From Paenibacillus albicereus (GTDB taxonomy: Bacteria > Bacillota > Bacilli > Paenibacillales > Paenibacillaceae): 64,000 nt of DNA. Made by a program: the position numbers and the translations under genes. Numbering within the stretch: position 1 is the first letter of the stretch; each line of letters begins with the position of its first letter. Where the stretch lies: contig NZ_CP051428.1 in NCBI RefSeq assembly GCF_012676905.1, forward strand, positions 2,814,001-2,878,000, in the 5' to 3' direction. The notes below the pieces were generated by a model. It searched no databases and had not been told where the DNA came from. It saw only the letters and a program-made list of their open reading frames with translations. Positions 1 to 8,690 of the stretch are shown piece by piece.

Positions 1-709
1 CCTCGAGGTCGCGCAGCGCCAGGATGTCCTTGTGGCGGAACAGGGCGTTGGAGTCGAAGTTCAGCTTGGCGTCGAGCGCCATGACGTTGCCGTCGCCGGT
101 GACGACGAGCGGGTTGATCTCGGCGATCGAGCAGTCCTTGTCCACGAACGCCGTATAAAGGGCCGTCATGAACTGAACCGCCTTGCGGACGAGCTCTTTT
201 GGAATATTGATAGCGTATGCAAGACGTTGGGCTTGGAATGGCAGCAGGCCGACGGCCGGATCGATGACTTCCTTGATGATCTTCTCCGGGGAATGCTCGG
301 CGACTTCCTCGATTTCCGTGCCGCCTTCCTCCGATGCCATCATGACGACGCGGCCCGTAGCGCGATCGACGACGACGCCGACATAATATTCCTTCTTGAT
401 GTCGCAGCCTTGCTCGATCAGCAGGCGCTTGACTTCCTTGCCTTCCGGACCCGTCTGATGCGTGACGAGCGTCTTGCCCAGGATCTCGGATGCATAGGCG
501 CGCACCTCGTCGAGGTTTTTCGCCACCTTGACGCCGCCGGCCTTGCCGCGGCCGCCCGCATGGATCTGCGCCTTGACCACAACGACGGAAGTGCCCAGTT
601 CCTTGGCTGCCTCAACAGCCTCGTCCACCGTGAAGGCGACCTTGCCTTCCGGGACTGCGACCCCGTATTGTTTCAAGACTTCTTTGCCCTGATACTCATG
701 AATATTCAT
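1..709 (-). CDS. sucC: Succinyl-CoA ligase (ADP-forming) beta subunit, 5' part
   Basis: Beta subunit of succinyl-CoA synthetase, which converts succinyl-CoA to succinate with ATP formation in the TCA cycle. The visible 236 residues start [16 protein letters not shown] and contain the N-terminal ATP-grasp region, including the glycine-rich [12 protein letters not shown] loop near residue 50 and the AEINPLV motif. The gene runs off the left edge, so the C-terminal half and sucD are not seen. The ATG at 709 was chosen because GGAGG lies 8 bases upstream. In Bacillus subtilis sucC follows ylqH; here comM and yraN lie between them, with comM on the opposite strand. Confidence 0.97.
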   Translation of the reverse strand, partial: MNIHEYQGKEVLKQYGVAVPEGKVAFTVDEAVEAAKELGTSVVVVKAQIHAGGRGKAGGVKVAKNLDEVRAYASEILGKTLVTHQTGPEGKEVKRLLIEQGCDIKKEYYVGVVVDRATGRVVMMASEEGGTEIEEVAEHSPEKIIKEVIDPAVGLLPFQAQRLAYAINIPKELVRKAVQFMTALYTAFVDKDCSIAEINPLVVTGDGNVMALDAKLNFDSNALFRHKDILALRDLE

Positions 710-775
710 TCACGACATCCTCCAATCCTCTGACTCGGGTGGAAACAGCTAGAACTAATCAAACAAACATCTGTC

Positions 776-784
776 ATTATATCA
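776..784 (-). promoter_or_regulatory. Probable sucC promoter, extended -10
   Basis: On the minus strand this reads TGATATAAT, a perfect -10 with an upstream TG (extended -10). It lies 67 bases before the sucC ATG. No good -35 is seen. The rest of the 267-bp sucC-comM gap holds only the comM leader signals. Confidence 0.5.
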
Positions 785-873
785 CAATCCCTGACTCGCT
801 TCGCGCAAAAAAGCGCCCCGCCCGTAAAATATTTTTTGCGTTTCGGTAAATTTGGAACGGCCTGGAAGAGCGG

Positions 874-903
874 TTGACAGCTCGGACGGACCTGGATTAA
901 TCT
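874..903 (+). promoter_or_regulatory. Candidate comM promoter
   Basis: A perfect TTGACA at 874-879 is followed after 18 bases by TAATCT (898-903), a weak -10. It is the only good -35 hexamer in the divergent gap and would give a leader of about 65 bases that contains the hairpin at 937-973. Confidence 0.35.
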
Positions 904-936
904 ATCCTTATCCATATACTTTTCAGGGAAGTAAGG

Positions 937-973
937 AAGCACCTTCGCCCGTCATTCGGGGAGGGTGCTTTTT
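937..973 (+). terminator. Terminator-like hairpin in the comM leader, covering its RBS
   Basis: AAGCACC (937-943) pairs with GGTGCTT (964-970), and CCCG (948-951) with CGGG (957-960). The T-run TTTTT at 969-973 follows. The 3' arm contains the only plausible Shine-Dalgarno of comM (GGGGAGGG, 958-965), and the ATG is at 977. Since sucC is transcribed away, this hairpin belongs to the comM leader. It could terminate transcription or hide the ribosome site. Confidence 0.6.
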
Positions 974-976
974 GTC

Positions 977-2533
977 ATGTCCTACAGTTCGTTCACAAGC
1001 GCCAGCGTGCAAGGCGTCGACGGGCGGCTCGTCGCCGTCGAAGTCGATCTTGCCAGCGGCTTGCCGCAGATCGCCGTCGTCGGATTGCCCGACCCGGCCG
1101 TACGCGAGTCGGTCGAGCGCGTCCGCGCCGCGCTGCGCAATTGCGGCTTCCAGTTTCCGATGCAGCGCATCACCGTCAATCTGGCCCCGGCCGACATGCG
1201 CAAGGAAGGGACCGCGTATGATCTGGCGATCGCCGCCGCCATCCTGTCGGCAAGCGGCCAACTGGAAGGGCGGCCGTTCGAGGAGACGCTCGTCATCGGA
1301 GAGCTCGCCCTCAGCGGCGAGCTGCGCTCCGTGCCCGGCGTGCTGCCGATGGCGGCCGAGGCGCGCCGGCTCGGCCTGCGGCGCGTGCTCGTCCCCGCCG
1401 CCAATGCGGCCGAGGCGGCGCTTGTCGGCGGACTCGACGTCTACTCGGCGCGCAGCCTCACCGAGCTCGCTGCCGCCTTCCGCAGCGGCGGGGGCTGGGG
1501 CGCGCTGCTTCGGGACCGCGAGGAGGAGACGGCTTCGGGAGCATCCGCAGAGCCTGGCCTCGGCGCGGAATTGGACTACGCCGACGTGATCGGCCAGCAT
1601 GCCGCCAAGCGCGCGCTTGCCATCGCCGCTGCCGGCAGGCACAACCTGCTGCTGTCGGGTCCACCGGGCACGGGCAAGACGATGCTCATCCGCAGGCTGC
1701 CCGGCATTTTGCCTCCCATGAGCCGCGAGGAAGCGCTTGAGGTGACGAAAATAGGCAGCGTCGCCGGCAAGCTGCAGAGGCGAGGCGCGCTGATGGACAA
1801 GCGTCCGTTCCGCTCCCCGCATCACACGATTTCGGCAGCCGGTCTGATTGGAGGAGGCTCGATTCCGCGGCCGGGCGAAGCGACGCTCGCCCATCGAGGC
1901 GTGCTTTTTCTCGATGAGCTGCCGGAATTCCCGCGAGGCGCGCTGGAGGCGCTGCGCCAGCCGCTCGAGGACCGCGAGGTGACGCTTGCGAGGGCGAGAG
2001 CCGTTTATCGCTTCCCGGCTTCGTTCCAGCTCGCCGCCTCGATGAATCCTTGCCCCTGCGGCTACCTTGGGGCGCAGGCCGGGTCCTCCGGCCAGCCGGA
2101 ATGCAGCTGCTCCCAGACGGCGATCGACCGATACCGCGCCCGCATCTCTGGCCCCTTGCTCGACCGGCTCGACCTGCTCGTCGACGTGCAGCGGCCGCCG
2201 GCTCTCGACGGCAGCCAGAGCGGCATGGGCAGCGCAGAGATGAGAGGGCTCGTGGCTCGAGCGGTCCAAGCGCAGGAGGGGCGATCGCCCGCTAGCGGCA
2301 CCGCATGGAACGGCGAGCTGTCCGGCCCGGCGCTGCGCCGGGCCGCGACGCTGGAGCCCGAGGCGGCCCGCCTGCTGCAGCAGGCGTTCGACCGGCTCGG
2401 CATCAGCGTCCGTGCTCACGACCGAATACTCAAGCTGGCGCGGACGATCGCCGACATGGAAGGCTTCGAGAGGATCGAGGCGCCGCATGTCGCGGAGGCG
2501 ATTCATTATCGGCGCCTGCCCGGCTGGAGCTGA
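977..2533 (+). CDS. comM: YifB/ComM family Mg chelatase-like AAA+ ATPase
   Basis: 518-residue AAA+ ATPase of the ComM/YifB family. ComM acts as a branch-migration helicase during natural transformation in Gram-negative bacteria; the role in Firmicutes is less clear. The N-terminal Lon-like substrate domain (MSYSSFTSASVQGVDG on) is followed by Walker A GPPGTGKT near residue 230, Walker B VLFLDELPEF, and the zinc-type cluster NPCPCGY with later Cys residues. The C-terminal Mg-chelatase helical domain ends DMEGFERIEAPHVAEAIHYR. The GTG at 965 is also open, but it lies inside a leader hairpin and has no ribosome site, so the ATG at 977 is preferred. The gene is single, ending at a bidirectional terminator. 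Confidence 0.95.
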   Translation: MSYSSFTSASVQGVDGRLVAVEVDLASGLPQIAVVGLPDPAVRESVERVRAALRNCGFQFPMQRITVNLAPADMRKEGTAYDLAIAAAILSASGQLEGRPFEETLVIGELALSGELRSVPGVLPMAAEARRLGLRRVLVPAANAAEAALVGGLDVYSARSLTELAAAFRSGGGWGALLRDREEETASGASAEPGLGAELDYADVIGQHAAKRALAIAAAGRHNLLLSGPPGTGKTMLIRRLPGILPPMSREEALEVTKIGSVAGKLQRRGALMDKRPFRSPHHTISAAGLIGGGSIPRPGEATLAHRGVLFLDELPEFPRGALEALRQPLEDREVTLARARAVYRFPASFQLAASMNPCPCGYLGAQAGSSGQPECSCSQTAIDRYRARISGPLLDRLDLLVDVQRPPALDGSQSGMGSAEMRGLVARAVQAQEGRSPASGTAWNGELSGPALRRAATLEPEAARLLQQAFDRLGISVRAHDRILKLARTIADMEGFERIEAPHVAEAIHYRRLPGWS

Positions 2534-2556
2534 AGCCTCTAAAAACGGCTTTAAAA

Positions 2557-2605
2557 AAAAACGCCTTTTGGAGAAGCGGCCACCGCTTCTTCAAAAGGCG
2601 TTTTT
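2557..2605. terminator. Bidirectional intrinsic terminator between comM and yraN
   Basis: Long stem: AAAACGCCTTTTG and GAGAAGCGG on the left, CCGCTTCTTC and AAAAGGCGTTTT on the right, with A-runs before and T-runs after. It serves convergent comM (+) and yraN (-). The last codons and stop of yraN (TGA at 2591-2593) lie inside the stem. Confidence 0.9.
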
Positions 2606-3043
2606 GATATGCACGACCTCGACCGCCCGGAGGCCAGAGGCATCCAGCGTGACGGCCGCCGCATCGAAGCGGATCGTCCTGCCGTTCCATCCCCGCTGCT
2701 GCAGGTAGACCCCGGCGACCCGGCGAACCTTGAGCTGCTTGCGTCCATGCAAAGCCTCGGCCGCGGTACCGTAGCGGCTGCCTGTCCTCGCCGACCGCAC
2801 CTCCACGATGACAAGCGTTCCGCCGTCTTCCGCGATCAGGTCGAGCTCGCCCATCCGGCAGCGCCAGTTCCGCTCCAGCAGGCGCATGCCGTGGCGCTCC
2901 AGCCAGGCGGCGGCCGCTTCCTCGCCGATCCGTCCGGATTCTCTCCGGCGATCGCTTCCCGGCGAGCCGGCTGGAGTAGCGTCCCCGGACCCGGAACCGC
3001 GCTGCCCGCTCCGCCCCGCCTTGCCGATCGGCCGTTCGTTCAT
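2591..3043 (-). CDS. yraN: YraN family (UPF0102) endonuclease-like protein
   Basis: 150-residue member of the UPF0102/YraN family, a small restriction-endonuclease-like fold of uncertain function. The conserved segment begins GRIGEEAAAAWLERHG near residue 38 and continues WRCRMGELDLIAEDGG and IVEVRSARTG. The usual catalytic-type ending VEVK reads VEVR here, so Lys is replaced by Arg. The first 36 residues are a Gly/Ser/Arg-rich extension. Its ATG overlaps the TGA of ylqH by 4 bp (ATGA), so the two are probably translationally coupled. It is the last gene of this leftward run. Confidence 0.88.
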   Translation of the reverse strand: MNERPIGKAGRSGQRGSGSGDATPAGSPGSDRRRESGRIGEEAAAAWLERHGMRLLERNWRCRMGELDLIAEDGGTLVIVEVRSARTGSRYGTAAEALHGRKQLKVRRVAGVYLQQRGWNGRTIRFDAAAVTLDASGLRAVEVVHIKNAF

Positions 3044-3444
3044 CCGAGCGCGCCTCCTTCGGATCCGCGAGGAGCGGCCAGAGCCCCCGAGAGAGCTCCG
3101 GCTTTGCGGTCCGTCTGATAAATGAAGCTCAGCAGCTCCGCCACAAGCTCGTACAGCTCCGCCGGAATCTGCTGATTCAGGTCAAGCTTGGACAGCACCT
3201 CTACGAGCGAACGGTCCTCCTGGACGGGCACGCCGTTCTCGCGGGCTCGCTGCACGATTTCGTCGGCGAGCTGTCCCTTGCCCTTGGCGACGACCGCAGG
3301 GGCGCCGTCCGCCGGGTCGTACCGGAGCGCGACCGCCGCACGCGGAGCGTCATCCCCTTCGGAACGAGGCCGGCGCTCGCCGCTTCTGTCCTCGCCTCCC
3401 GATAAGGCATCGGCGCCTGTATCGGCTTGTCCATTCCCGCTCAT
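3040..3444 (-). CDS. ylqH: FlhB C-terminal-like protein YlqH
   Basis: 134-residue protein matching only the cytosolic C-terminal domain of FlhB/EscU type III export switch proteins: AVALRYDPADGAPAVVAKGK, then QRARENGVPVQEDRSLVEVL and a C-terminal helix ending in YQTD. FlhB proteins cut themselves at an NPTH motif just before this segment; here the corresponding residues are DAPRA, so self-cleavage is not expected. The start at 3444 (MSGNGQ) overlaps the ylqG stop as ATGA. A longer frame starts at 3483 but without this coupling. In B. subtilis ylqG-ylqH also sit between rnhB and sucC. The function is unknown. Confidence 0.85.
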   Translation of the reverse strand: MSGNGQADTGADALSGGEDRSGERRPRSEGDDAPRAAVALRYDPADGAPAVVAKGKGQLADEIVQRARENGVPVQEDRSLVEVLSKLDLNQQIPAELYELVAELLSFIYQTDRKAGALSGALAAPRGSEGGALG

Positions 3445-5576
3445 ATCTTCATATCCACCCCTCGATAACGATCCGTCACCCACTCCGGTCTGGTCGGCAG
3501 CGACGCTCCCGGATCGGCCCCCCCGCCCCCGGCCTGCGGGCGGCTATCGGCCGCCCGCAGGCCAAGCAGCCGGTAGCCGGCTTGATGCACTTGCTCCGTC
3601 AAGCTCTGACGGCCCGCTTCGAGCAACTCCGGAACAGCCGGATGGTCGGCGTAAACGGTCAGCGAGACGACCTTGTCGACGACCGCGACATCGACGAGCG
3701 TCGTCCCGAGCTCCCCGAGCTCGAGATCGAACAGCAGGCGGCAATTCGACGCGTCCACTTCGCCCTTGGCTCCTCGGCGCGCCTGCACCTGCACGGTGGC
3801 GGTCGCCGCTCCGTCCGCCGTGCGCACCGGCAGCTGCAGCGTCAGCTGGGAAAAGAACGCGCCGCTGCGCTCCGGCGTCAGCAGCAGCTGCTGGCCGGTA
3901 ATCTGCTGCAGCAGTTGGGTCGCCGCTTCCCGCGCGCCCGGAGGCACGTCCGATGCCGCAAGCAGCTGCAGCAGCGCCGGCTTGAGCGCGGCTTCCTCCG
4001 TCCGATCCAGCGCGACGCCAGCCGCAAGCGGCAGCGGCCCGGGGCGGACGGTTGCCAGCGGTTGCTCCAAGCGGATGCTGCCGCGCGAGCCGGCGGCATC
4101 CCCTTCCTCCGTGCGGGCCGCTGCGGCTGAGGCGGTCGCGGCAGCCTCCGAGCCGCTTCGAGCCGTTTCGCCGGCAGCAGCCCTTGCCGACGCAGAGGCG
4201 TCCGCGTGTCCTGCGGCCGATCCTCGCACGTCTACGGCTCTCGTCGCGGCAGCTTCCCCGTCTGCCGCCCTCGACCCGAGAGGAGATCCGGCCGCTTCCC
4301 CGCCGGCTTCCTTGAGGCTGGCGGCCTGCTGATGCTGGACGTCGGCAAAGGCTGGCGAAGGCTGGGAAGAGGAGCGGGCCAGCTGTTGCTCGTGGCCGAC
4401 TCCCAGCCATTGCAGCAAAGTTTTGACCGCACCTTGAGGCGACGGCTTCGCGGCGGCAGGAGCCTCACCGCCTTCGGAAGCAGGCCCGGCGGCCGGAGCT
4501 CCCGCTCCCCCTCCAGCCGGAGACCCGCCCCCCTGCGGAGAAATCAAAGCCACAGCCGAACCGTACGCCGCCGCGCCGCCCCCCTTGGCTCCGGCGGCTG
4601 CGGTCGTTCCGTCCGCTCCGGCCGTCGCGCCCTTCCCGGACGGAGCTTCCGCCGGGACGCCGCGAGCCGCTTGCGCTCCCACGGAAGCACCGTCCGCAGC
4701 CGGCTCCAGCCAAGGCCCGCTCTGCAGCAGCGCGAGCAAGCGCGCGGCATGGTCCGCCGCCTTAACCGGGACGGCGCCTCCCTTCGCGGCTTCCGCTTGC
4801 GGCGCCGCTTCTGCGCCGGACGGATCTGCCGGCGCAGCTGCCGGGACCGCACCCCCTTGCGGCGCGGCTCGTCCGCCCGCAGCCGAGGCTACCGGCGCCT
4901 GCCCTGCCGATGCAGCGCCCGAGCCACGCTTCGCGGCGGCATCCGCTTCGGCTGCTTCGCCGGCTTGCGCCGGCTTGGCCACGCCCCTATTCACCAGCTC
5001 CTGCTCAAGCCGCTCCAGCAGCTCATGCACCGGGGGACCGGCAAGAGCCTGCCGCAGCGCCAGCAGCGTCTCGCTCGTCAGCGGCATGCCACGCTGCAAC
5101 GCGCTTGCTGCCGCTCGCAGCCACTCCCCGGGATCGATGCCCGACGGCTTCAGCGCTGCAGCCGTCCGCAGCCCGTCCGCCGTCTCCGCCGACAGCGGCA
5201 ATCCCGCCGCCCGGATGGCCTTGACGAGCTCGGCCGCTCCTTTGTCGCCCGCGCCGAGGCCGAGCCGTCCGGCCAGCTCTTTCCACTGCGCCGCTTCCGG
5301 CTCCGCCGCCGACTTCGTCGCTCTGGCCGCCAGCTGCAGCACGAGCACGCCCTCGTCCGTCTCCCCCTTCACCTGAAGCACGGCCGTCTGTCCCGGCTGA
5401 AGCGGCGTCTCCAGCTTCGCGAGCAGCTGGCTCTCTCCGATCTGAAGCAGCGCTCCATCCTTCCCGTGCGCCTCCAGCACCGTCGCGCGCACGGTCTGTC
5501 CCGGGCGCAGCTCCAGCGGCCGGCTCGAAGCCGGCTGGAGGTCGCCGACCGCTTTAAGAAACGATCCGATATTCAT
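3441..5576 (-). CDS. ylqG: FliK-like hook-length control domain protein YlqG
   Basis: 711-residue protein with an N-terminal segment MNIGSFLKAVGDLQP, a very long low-complexity Ala/Gly/Pro/Ser middle (about residues 200-500) and a C-terminal domain resembling the FliK C-terminus (residues about 530-700, with LTLQLPVRTADG, LLFDLELGELGTTLVDVAVV, then LLEAGRQSLTEQVHQAGYRL). FliK measures the flagellar hook; this orphan is not in a flagellar locus and is paired with an FlhB-like gene. The ATG at 5576 was chosen over 5600 because GGGAGG lies just upstream. It has its own leader after the rnhB terminator. Confidence 0.8.
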   Translation of the reverse strand: MNIGSFLKAVGDLQPASSRPLELRPGQTVRATVLEAHGKDGALLQIGESQLLAKLETPLQPGQTAVLQVKGETDEGVLVLQLAARATKSAAEPEAAQWKELAGRLGLGAGDKGAAELVKAIRAAGLPLSAETADGLRTAAALKPSGIDPGEWLRAAASALQRGMPLTSETLLALRQALAGPPVHELLERLEQELVNRGVAKPAQAGEAAEADAAAKRGSGAASAGQAPVASAAGGRAAPQGGAVPAAAPADPSGAEAAPQAEAAKGGAVPVKAADHAARLLALLQSGPWLEPAADGASVGAQAARGVPAEAPSGKGATAGADGTTAAAGAKGGGAAAYGSAVALISPQGGGSPAGGGAGAPAAGPASEGGEAPAAAKPSPQGAVKTLLQWLGVGHEQQLARSSSQPSPAFADVQHQQAASLKEAGGEAAGSPLGSRAADGEAAATRAVDVRGSAAGHADASASARAAAGETARSGSEAAATASAAAARTEEGDAAGSRGSIRLEQPLATVRPGPLPLAAGVALDRTEEAALKPALLQLLAASDVPPGAREAATQLLQQITGQQLLLTPERSGAFFSQLTLQLPVRTADGAATATVQVQARRGAKGEVDASNCRLLFDLELGELGTTLVDVAVVDKVVSLTVYADHPAVPELLEAGRQSLTEQVHQAGYRLLGLRAADSRPQAGGGGADPGASLPTRPEWVTDRYRGVDMKI

Positions 5577-5705
5577 CTGCTGCCTCCCCGCTCGATGCAA
5601 TGCTTCCGCCTCGTCCGCATGACTGCGCCGGCAAGGCGGCTAACTCTATCCCGTTATATCGACCGCGGCGCTCCCGTTTGTGAGCCGCCGTCCCGGCCTG
5701 CATGC

Positions 5706-5743
5706 AAAAAAAAGCCCCGCCTGCACGGAATGCAGGCGAGGCC
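5706..5743 (-). terminator. Terminator after rnhB
   Basis: On the minus strand GCCTGCA and TGCAGGC form the stem, extended by a GCCTC/GGGGC base, and a run of eight T (A at 5706-5713) follows. It separates the rplS-lepB-rbgA-rnhB unit from ylqG. Confidence 0.85.
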
Positions 5744-5748
5744 TCAAG

Positions 5749-6507
5749 CTATCCGAACAGCTGGAGCTGCTGTTCCGGCAAAATCTTGCCGAGAAAGGAC
5801 CGTCGATGCAGCGCGGTCGGTCCGTACTGCGCCAACGCCTCGCGATGGCGCGCCGTCGCATAGCCTTTATGTATCGCGATGCCGTACTCCGGATAATGCA
5901 GGTCCCAAAGCTCCTTGCAAAGCCGATCCCGCGTCACCTTGGCCATGATTGATGCGGCGCCGATCGATTGGCTGAGCGCATCGCCGTGAATGATCCGCGT
6001 CTGCGGCAGGTCGAGGTCGACCGTCTCCGCATCGACGAGCAGATGGTCCGGCTTCACGCCCAGCGCCTCGACCGCCCTTTTCATCGCAAGCCGGGAAGCC
6101 TGGCGGATGTTGATCCGGTCGATCTCCGCCGCGTCGATGCGGGCGACCGCCCAGGCGACGGCCGACTCCGCGATCGCGTCGTACAGCAGCTCGCGCTTCT
6201 TCTCGCTCAGCTTCTTGGAGTCGTGGACGCCGTCCAGCACGAGGCCCGCCGGCAGCACGACCGCCGCCGCGACGACATCGCCGAACAAGCAGCCGCGCCC
6301 GACCTCGTCCACGCCGCATACGAGATCGGATCCTTGCATCCAGAGATCCTTCTCGTAAGCAAGCCGGTCCTCGGACTCCTCCAGCGCCGGGCGCTCCGAC
6401 GGACCACCGGGCCCGGCGTCGTCCGCACCCGCGCAGGCGTCAGCTGCCGCTCCTAGCGCAAGCTGCGCTTCCGGTTCGGCTGCGCCGGAGGCTTTGCGAC
6501 GGCTCAT
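5749..6507 (-). CDS. rnhB: Ribonuclease HII
   Basis: 252-residue RNase HII, which cuts the RNA strand of RNA-DNA hybrids and single ribonucleotides in DNA. The catalytic Asp-Glu pair lies in [13 protein letters not shown] (near residue 65), followed by [11 protein letters not shown] and the later acidic residue in the SIMAKVTRD segment. The N-terminus carries about 60 extra residues, as in Bacillus-type RnhB. Its ATG overlaps the rbgA stop by 4 bp (6504-6507). Confidence 0.97.
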   Translation of the reverse strand: MSRRKASGAAEPEAQLALGAAADACAGADDAGPGGPSERPALEESEDRLAYEKDLWMQGSDLVCGVDEVGRGCLFGDVVAAAVVLPAGLVLDGVHDSKKLSEKKRELLYDAIAESAVAWAVARIDAAEIDRINIRQASRLAMKRAVEALGVKPDHLLVDAETVDLDLPQTRIIHGDALSQSIGAASIMAKVTRDRLCKELWDLHYPEYGIAIHKGYATARHREALAQYGPTALHRRSFLGKILPEQQLQLFG

Positions 6508-7382
6508 TCGCGCCCTGCAGGCGGAGCCGCCTCCAGCGTAAGCCGTCCAAGCTTGCCGGCGCGCATCTCCCGCAAGATGATGCCGGATACCTTTTCGAGG
6601 TCGACCCTTCCTCCGCTGACCAGACAGCCGCGATTGCGGCCGATCTGCTCCATGACCGCCACGATCTGCATGTTGTCATCCAAGTCGGACGGCGGCTCGC
6701 CGAGGCCGAACCGCTCCTGCATCTCCGGCCAGTATCGCTCGGCGAGCACCCGCGCGGCAAAGTAGGCGACGTCCTCGATGTTGAGCACCTGCTCCTTGAT
6801 CGCGCCGGTCATCGCCAGCTTGTAGCCGACCAGCTGATCCTCGAACTTGGGCCACAGGATGCCCGGCGTATCGAGCAGCTCCATCTCGCTGCCGACCTTG
6901 ATCCATTGCTGACCCTTCGTCACGCCGGGGCGGTCGCCGGTAGCGGCGATGTGACGGCCGGCAAGGCGGTTCGTCAACGTGGATTTCCCCACGTTCGGAA
7001 TGCCGACGATAAGCGCCCTCATGGCGCGCGGATTCATGCCGCGGTCCAGCATGCGCTGAATCTTCTCGTGGAGGATCTCCCGCACTTTGACGGGAATCTC
7101 GTTCACGCGCGAGCCCGTGGAGGAATCGACGGCGATGCTCGCGAAGCCGCGTGCGGAGAAGTAGGCCATCCAGCGCTCGGTCTCCTTCGGATCCGCCAGA
7201 TCCGCCTTGTTCAGCAGGATGAGCCGCGGCTTGCCCTTCAGGATGTCGTCGACCATCGGGTTGCGGCTGGACATCGGCACGCGCGCGTCCAGCAGCTCGA
7301 TCGCGATGTCGATGAGCTTGAGCTTGTCCTCGATCTGCCTGCGCGCCCTTGTCATATGTCCCGGGAACCACTGAATCGTCAT
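6504..7382 (-). CDS. rbgA: Ribosome biogenesis GTPase YlqF/RbgA
   Basis: 292-residue circularly permuted GTPase required for late assembly of the 50S subunit. The motifs come in permuted order: G4 [10 protein letters not shown] near residue 60, G1 [17 protein letters not shown] near 130, and G3 DTPGILWP near 180. The C-terminal ANTAR-like helical domain follows. It lies between lepB and rnhB, as in many Firmicutes, and is close to rplS, whose product joins late in the assembly that RbgA supports. Confidence 0.97.
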   Translation of the reverse strand: MTIQWFPGHMTRARRQIEDKLKLIDIAIELLDARVPMSSRNPMVDDILKGKPRLILLNKADLADPKETERWMAYFSARGFASIAVDSSTGSRVNEIPVKVREILHEKIQRMLDRGMNPRAMRALIVGIPNVGKSTLTNRLAGRHIAATGDRPGVTKGQQWIKVGSEMELLDTPGILWPKFEDQLVGYKLAMTGAIKEQVLNIEDVAYFAARVLAERYWPEMQERFGLGEPPSDLDDNMQIVAVMEQIGRNRGCLVSGGRVDLEKVSGIILREMRAGKLGRLTLEAAPPAGRE

Positions 7383-7423
7383 ACGGACACCTCTTCATGA
7401 AAAAATGTAGGGCAGGCTTTCGC

Positions 7424-8038
7424 CTACCCATGCTTGATGATCTGAATATCGTTCAGCGGCCAGAAAATGACATCGGCCCGTCCAATCAGCTGATCGTACG
7501 GAATGTAGCCGATCCGGCGGCTGTCCTCGCTGTTGCTGCGGTTGTCGCCCATGGCCAGGAACGAATCGGCAGGCACCGTGCCTTCCGTCACGAGCTCGTT
7601 CGGAAAGTTCGGTCCCGTCTGGTTCCATAGCTCGCCTTTTGCCTGAGCCTCGGCGATCGCCTGCTTCAGATAAGGCTCGTCCTGCTTCTCGTCGTTGACG
7701 AACACCTCGTCTCCCTCGACGCGGACCGTGTCGCCCGGAAGGGCGATGACCCGCTTGATGAAGTCTCGGTTCTCCTGAGGGACATGGAACACGACCACCT
7801 CGCCGCGCTTCGGCTCGCGCATCTCGTACAGGATCTTGTTGACGATTAGCCGCTCTCCCGTATGGAAGTTCGGCTGCATGGACGGACCGTCCACTGCGAA
7901 TGGCGCGAACAGGAACCAGCGGATGATCCACACGAGCAGGGCCGCGATCGCAAGCGCCTTGACCCACTCAAATATCTCTTTCCGAGCCTTGTTGCCGCCG
8001 GATTCCGGCTGCTGCTCCTGGAGCTGCTCGTCCACCAT
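7424..8038 (-). CDS. lepB: Signal peptidase I
   Basis: 204-residue type I signal peptidase, which removes signal peptides on the outer face of the membrane. A single N-terminal membrane anchor (ALAIAALLVWIIRWFLF) is followed by the catalytic Ser in VDGPSMQPNF (about residue 53) and the general-base Lys in FIKRVIALPGD (about residue 95). The GDNRSNSEDSR box is near the C-terminus. It sits between rplS and rbgA, separated from rplS by a terminator. Confidence 0.97.
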   Translation of the reverse strand: MVDEQLQEQQPESGGNKARKEIFEWVKALAIAALLVWIIRWFLFAPFAVDGPSMQPNFHTGERLIVNKILYEMREPKRGEVVVFHVPQENRDFIKRVIALPGDTVRVEGDEVFVNDEKQDEPYLKQAIAEAQAKGELWNQTGPNFPNELVTEGTVPADSFLAMGDNRSNSEDSRRIGYIPYDQLIGRADVIFWPLNDIQIIKHG

Positions 8039-8136
8039 CTGTGCTCCGCCTTCTTTCTCGGACCCGTGAGGGGTGCTTTCTCTATCTGCTCTCGTTCGTC
8101 TTCAGCTGCAAGTAGAGCGGGCTTCGTCTGTACACG

Positions 8137-8166
8137 AAAAGGGGCTTGTTTTCGGCAAGCCCCTCT
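8137..8166 (-). terminator. Terminator after rplS
   Basis: Minus strand GGGGCTTG, loop CCGAAAA, CAAGCCCC, then TTTTCG. It ends rplS mRNA before lepB, though read-through is likely because no strong promoter is seen for lepB. Confidence 0.8.
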
Positions 8167-8188
8167 TTGCATTTCATCTTGTGGCGGA

Positions 8189-8533
8189 CTAGCGGCGGAT
8201 CTCTTTGATCCGTGCTGCCTTGCCGCGCAGTTCGCGCAGGTAGTACAGTTTCGCGCGGCGCACTTTACCGCGGCGGGTCACCTCGATGCGATCGATCTTC
8301 GGCGAGTTGATCGGGAACGTACGCTCCACGCCAACACCGTAAGAAATCTTGCGGACGGTGAACGTCTCGCTGATTCCGCCGCCGCGGCGCTTGATGACGA
8401 CGCCCTCGAACAGCTGAATCCGCTCGCGGGATCCCTCGATAACCTTTACGTACACTTTAAGCGTGTCGCCTGGACGGAAGCTCGGGATGTCCTTGCGCAG
8501 CTGCTCTTGCGTAATCGCTTGTACAATGTTCAT
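8189..8533 (-). CDS. rplS: 50S ribosomal protein L19
   Basis: 114-residue L19, at the 30S-50S interface. The sequence [19 protein letters not shown], then [20 protein letters not shown] and [17 protein letters not shown] is full length and typical. GGAGG lies 5-9 bases upstream of the ATG. It has its own strong promoter and leader in the trmD-rplS gap. Confidence 0.99.
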   Translation of the reverse strand: MNIVQAITQEQLRKDIPSFRPGDTLKVYVKVIEGSRERIQLFEGVVIKRRGGGISETFTVRKISYGVGVERTFPINSPKIDRIEVTRRGKVRRAKLYYLRELRGKAARIKEIRR

Positions 8534-8636
8534 GAGTAGTGCCTCCTTCCACCATAGACGTTCATATAAGCTACCCAGGCTCGCCTTATGAGCCGGATCA
8601 TTGCCGATAGAGGACCGTCCGAGTTTGCAAACAACA
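8534..8636 (-). promoter_or_regulatory. rplS 5' leader, candidate L19 autoregulatory leader
   Basis: About 100 bases lie between the mapped-by-eye promoter (8643-8671) and the rplS ATG. The stretch just before the ribosome site contains short complementary segments (GGCTC/GAGCC around 8578-8600). Firmicutes are known to carry an L19 leader motif here; I cannot verify the match without a covariance model. Confidence 0.4.
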
Positions 8637-8642
8637 TTTCAA

Positions 8643-8671
8643 ATCATAGCATATTCCAGGCTGCATGACAA
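8643..8671 (-). promoter_or_regulatory. rplS promoter
   Basis: Minus strand TTGTCA, 17-base spacer, TATGAT. It lies in the gap after trmD and drives rplS separately from the upstream genes. Confidence 0.75.
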
Positions 8672-8690
8672 GAGCCTGGCGTTGGATCGA

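Noticed and set aside
706-942. A 78-codon leftward frame before sucC
   Set aside because: It covers the sucC promoter and leader and part of the comM leader; there is no ribosome site or family match.
4206-5948. A 580-codon open frame on the plus strand over ylqG
   Set aside because: Arg/Leu-rich shadow of the low-complexity part of ylqG; ylqG has the family domain, a good start and coupling to ylqH.
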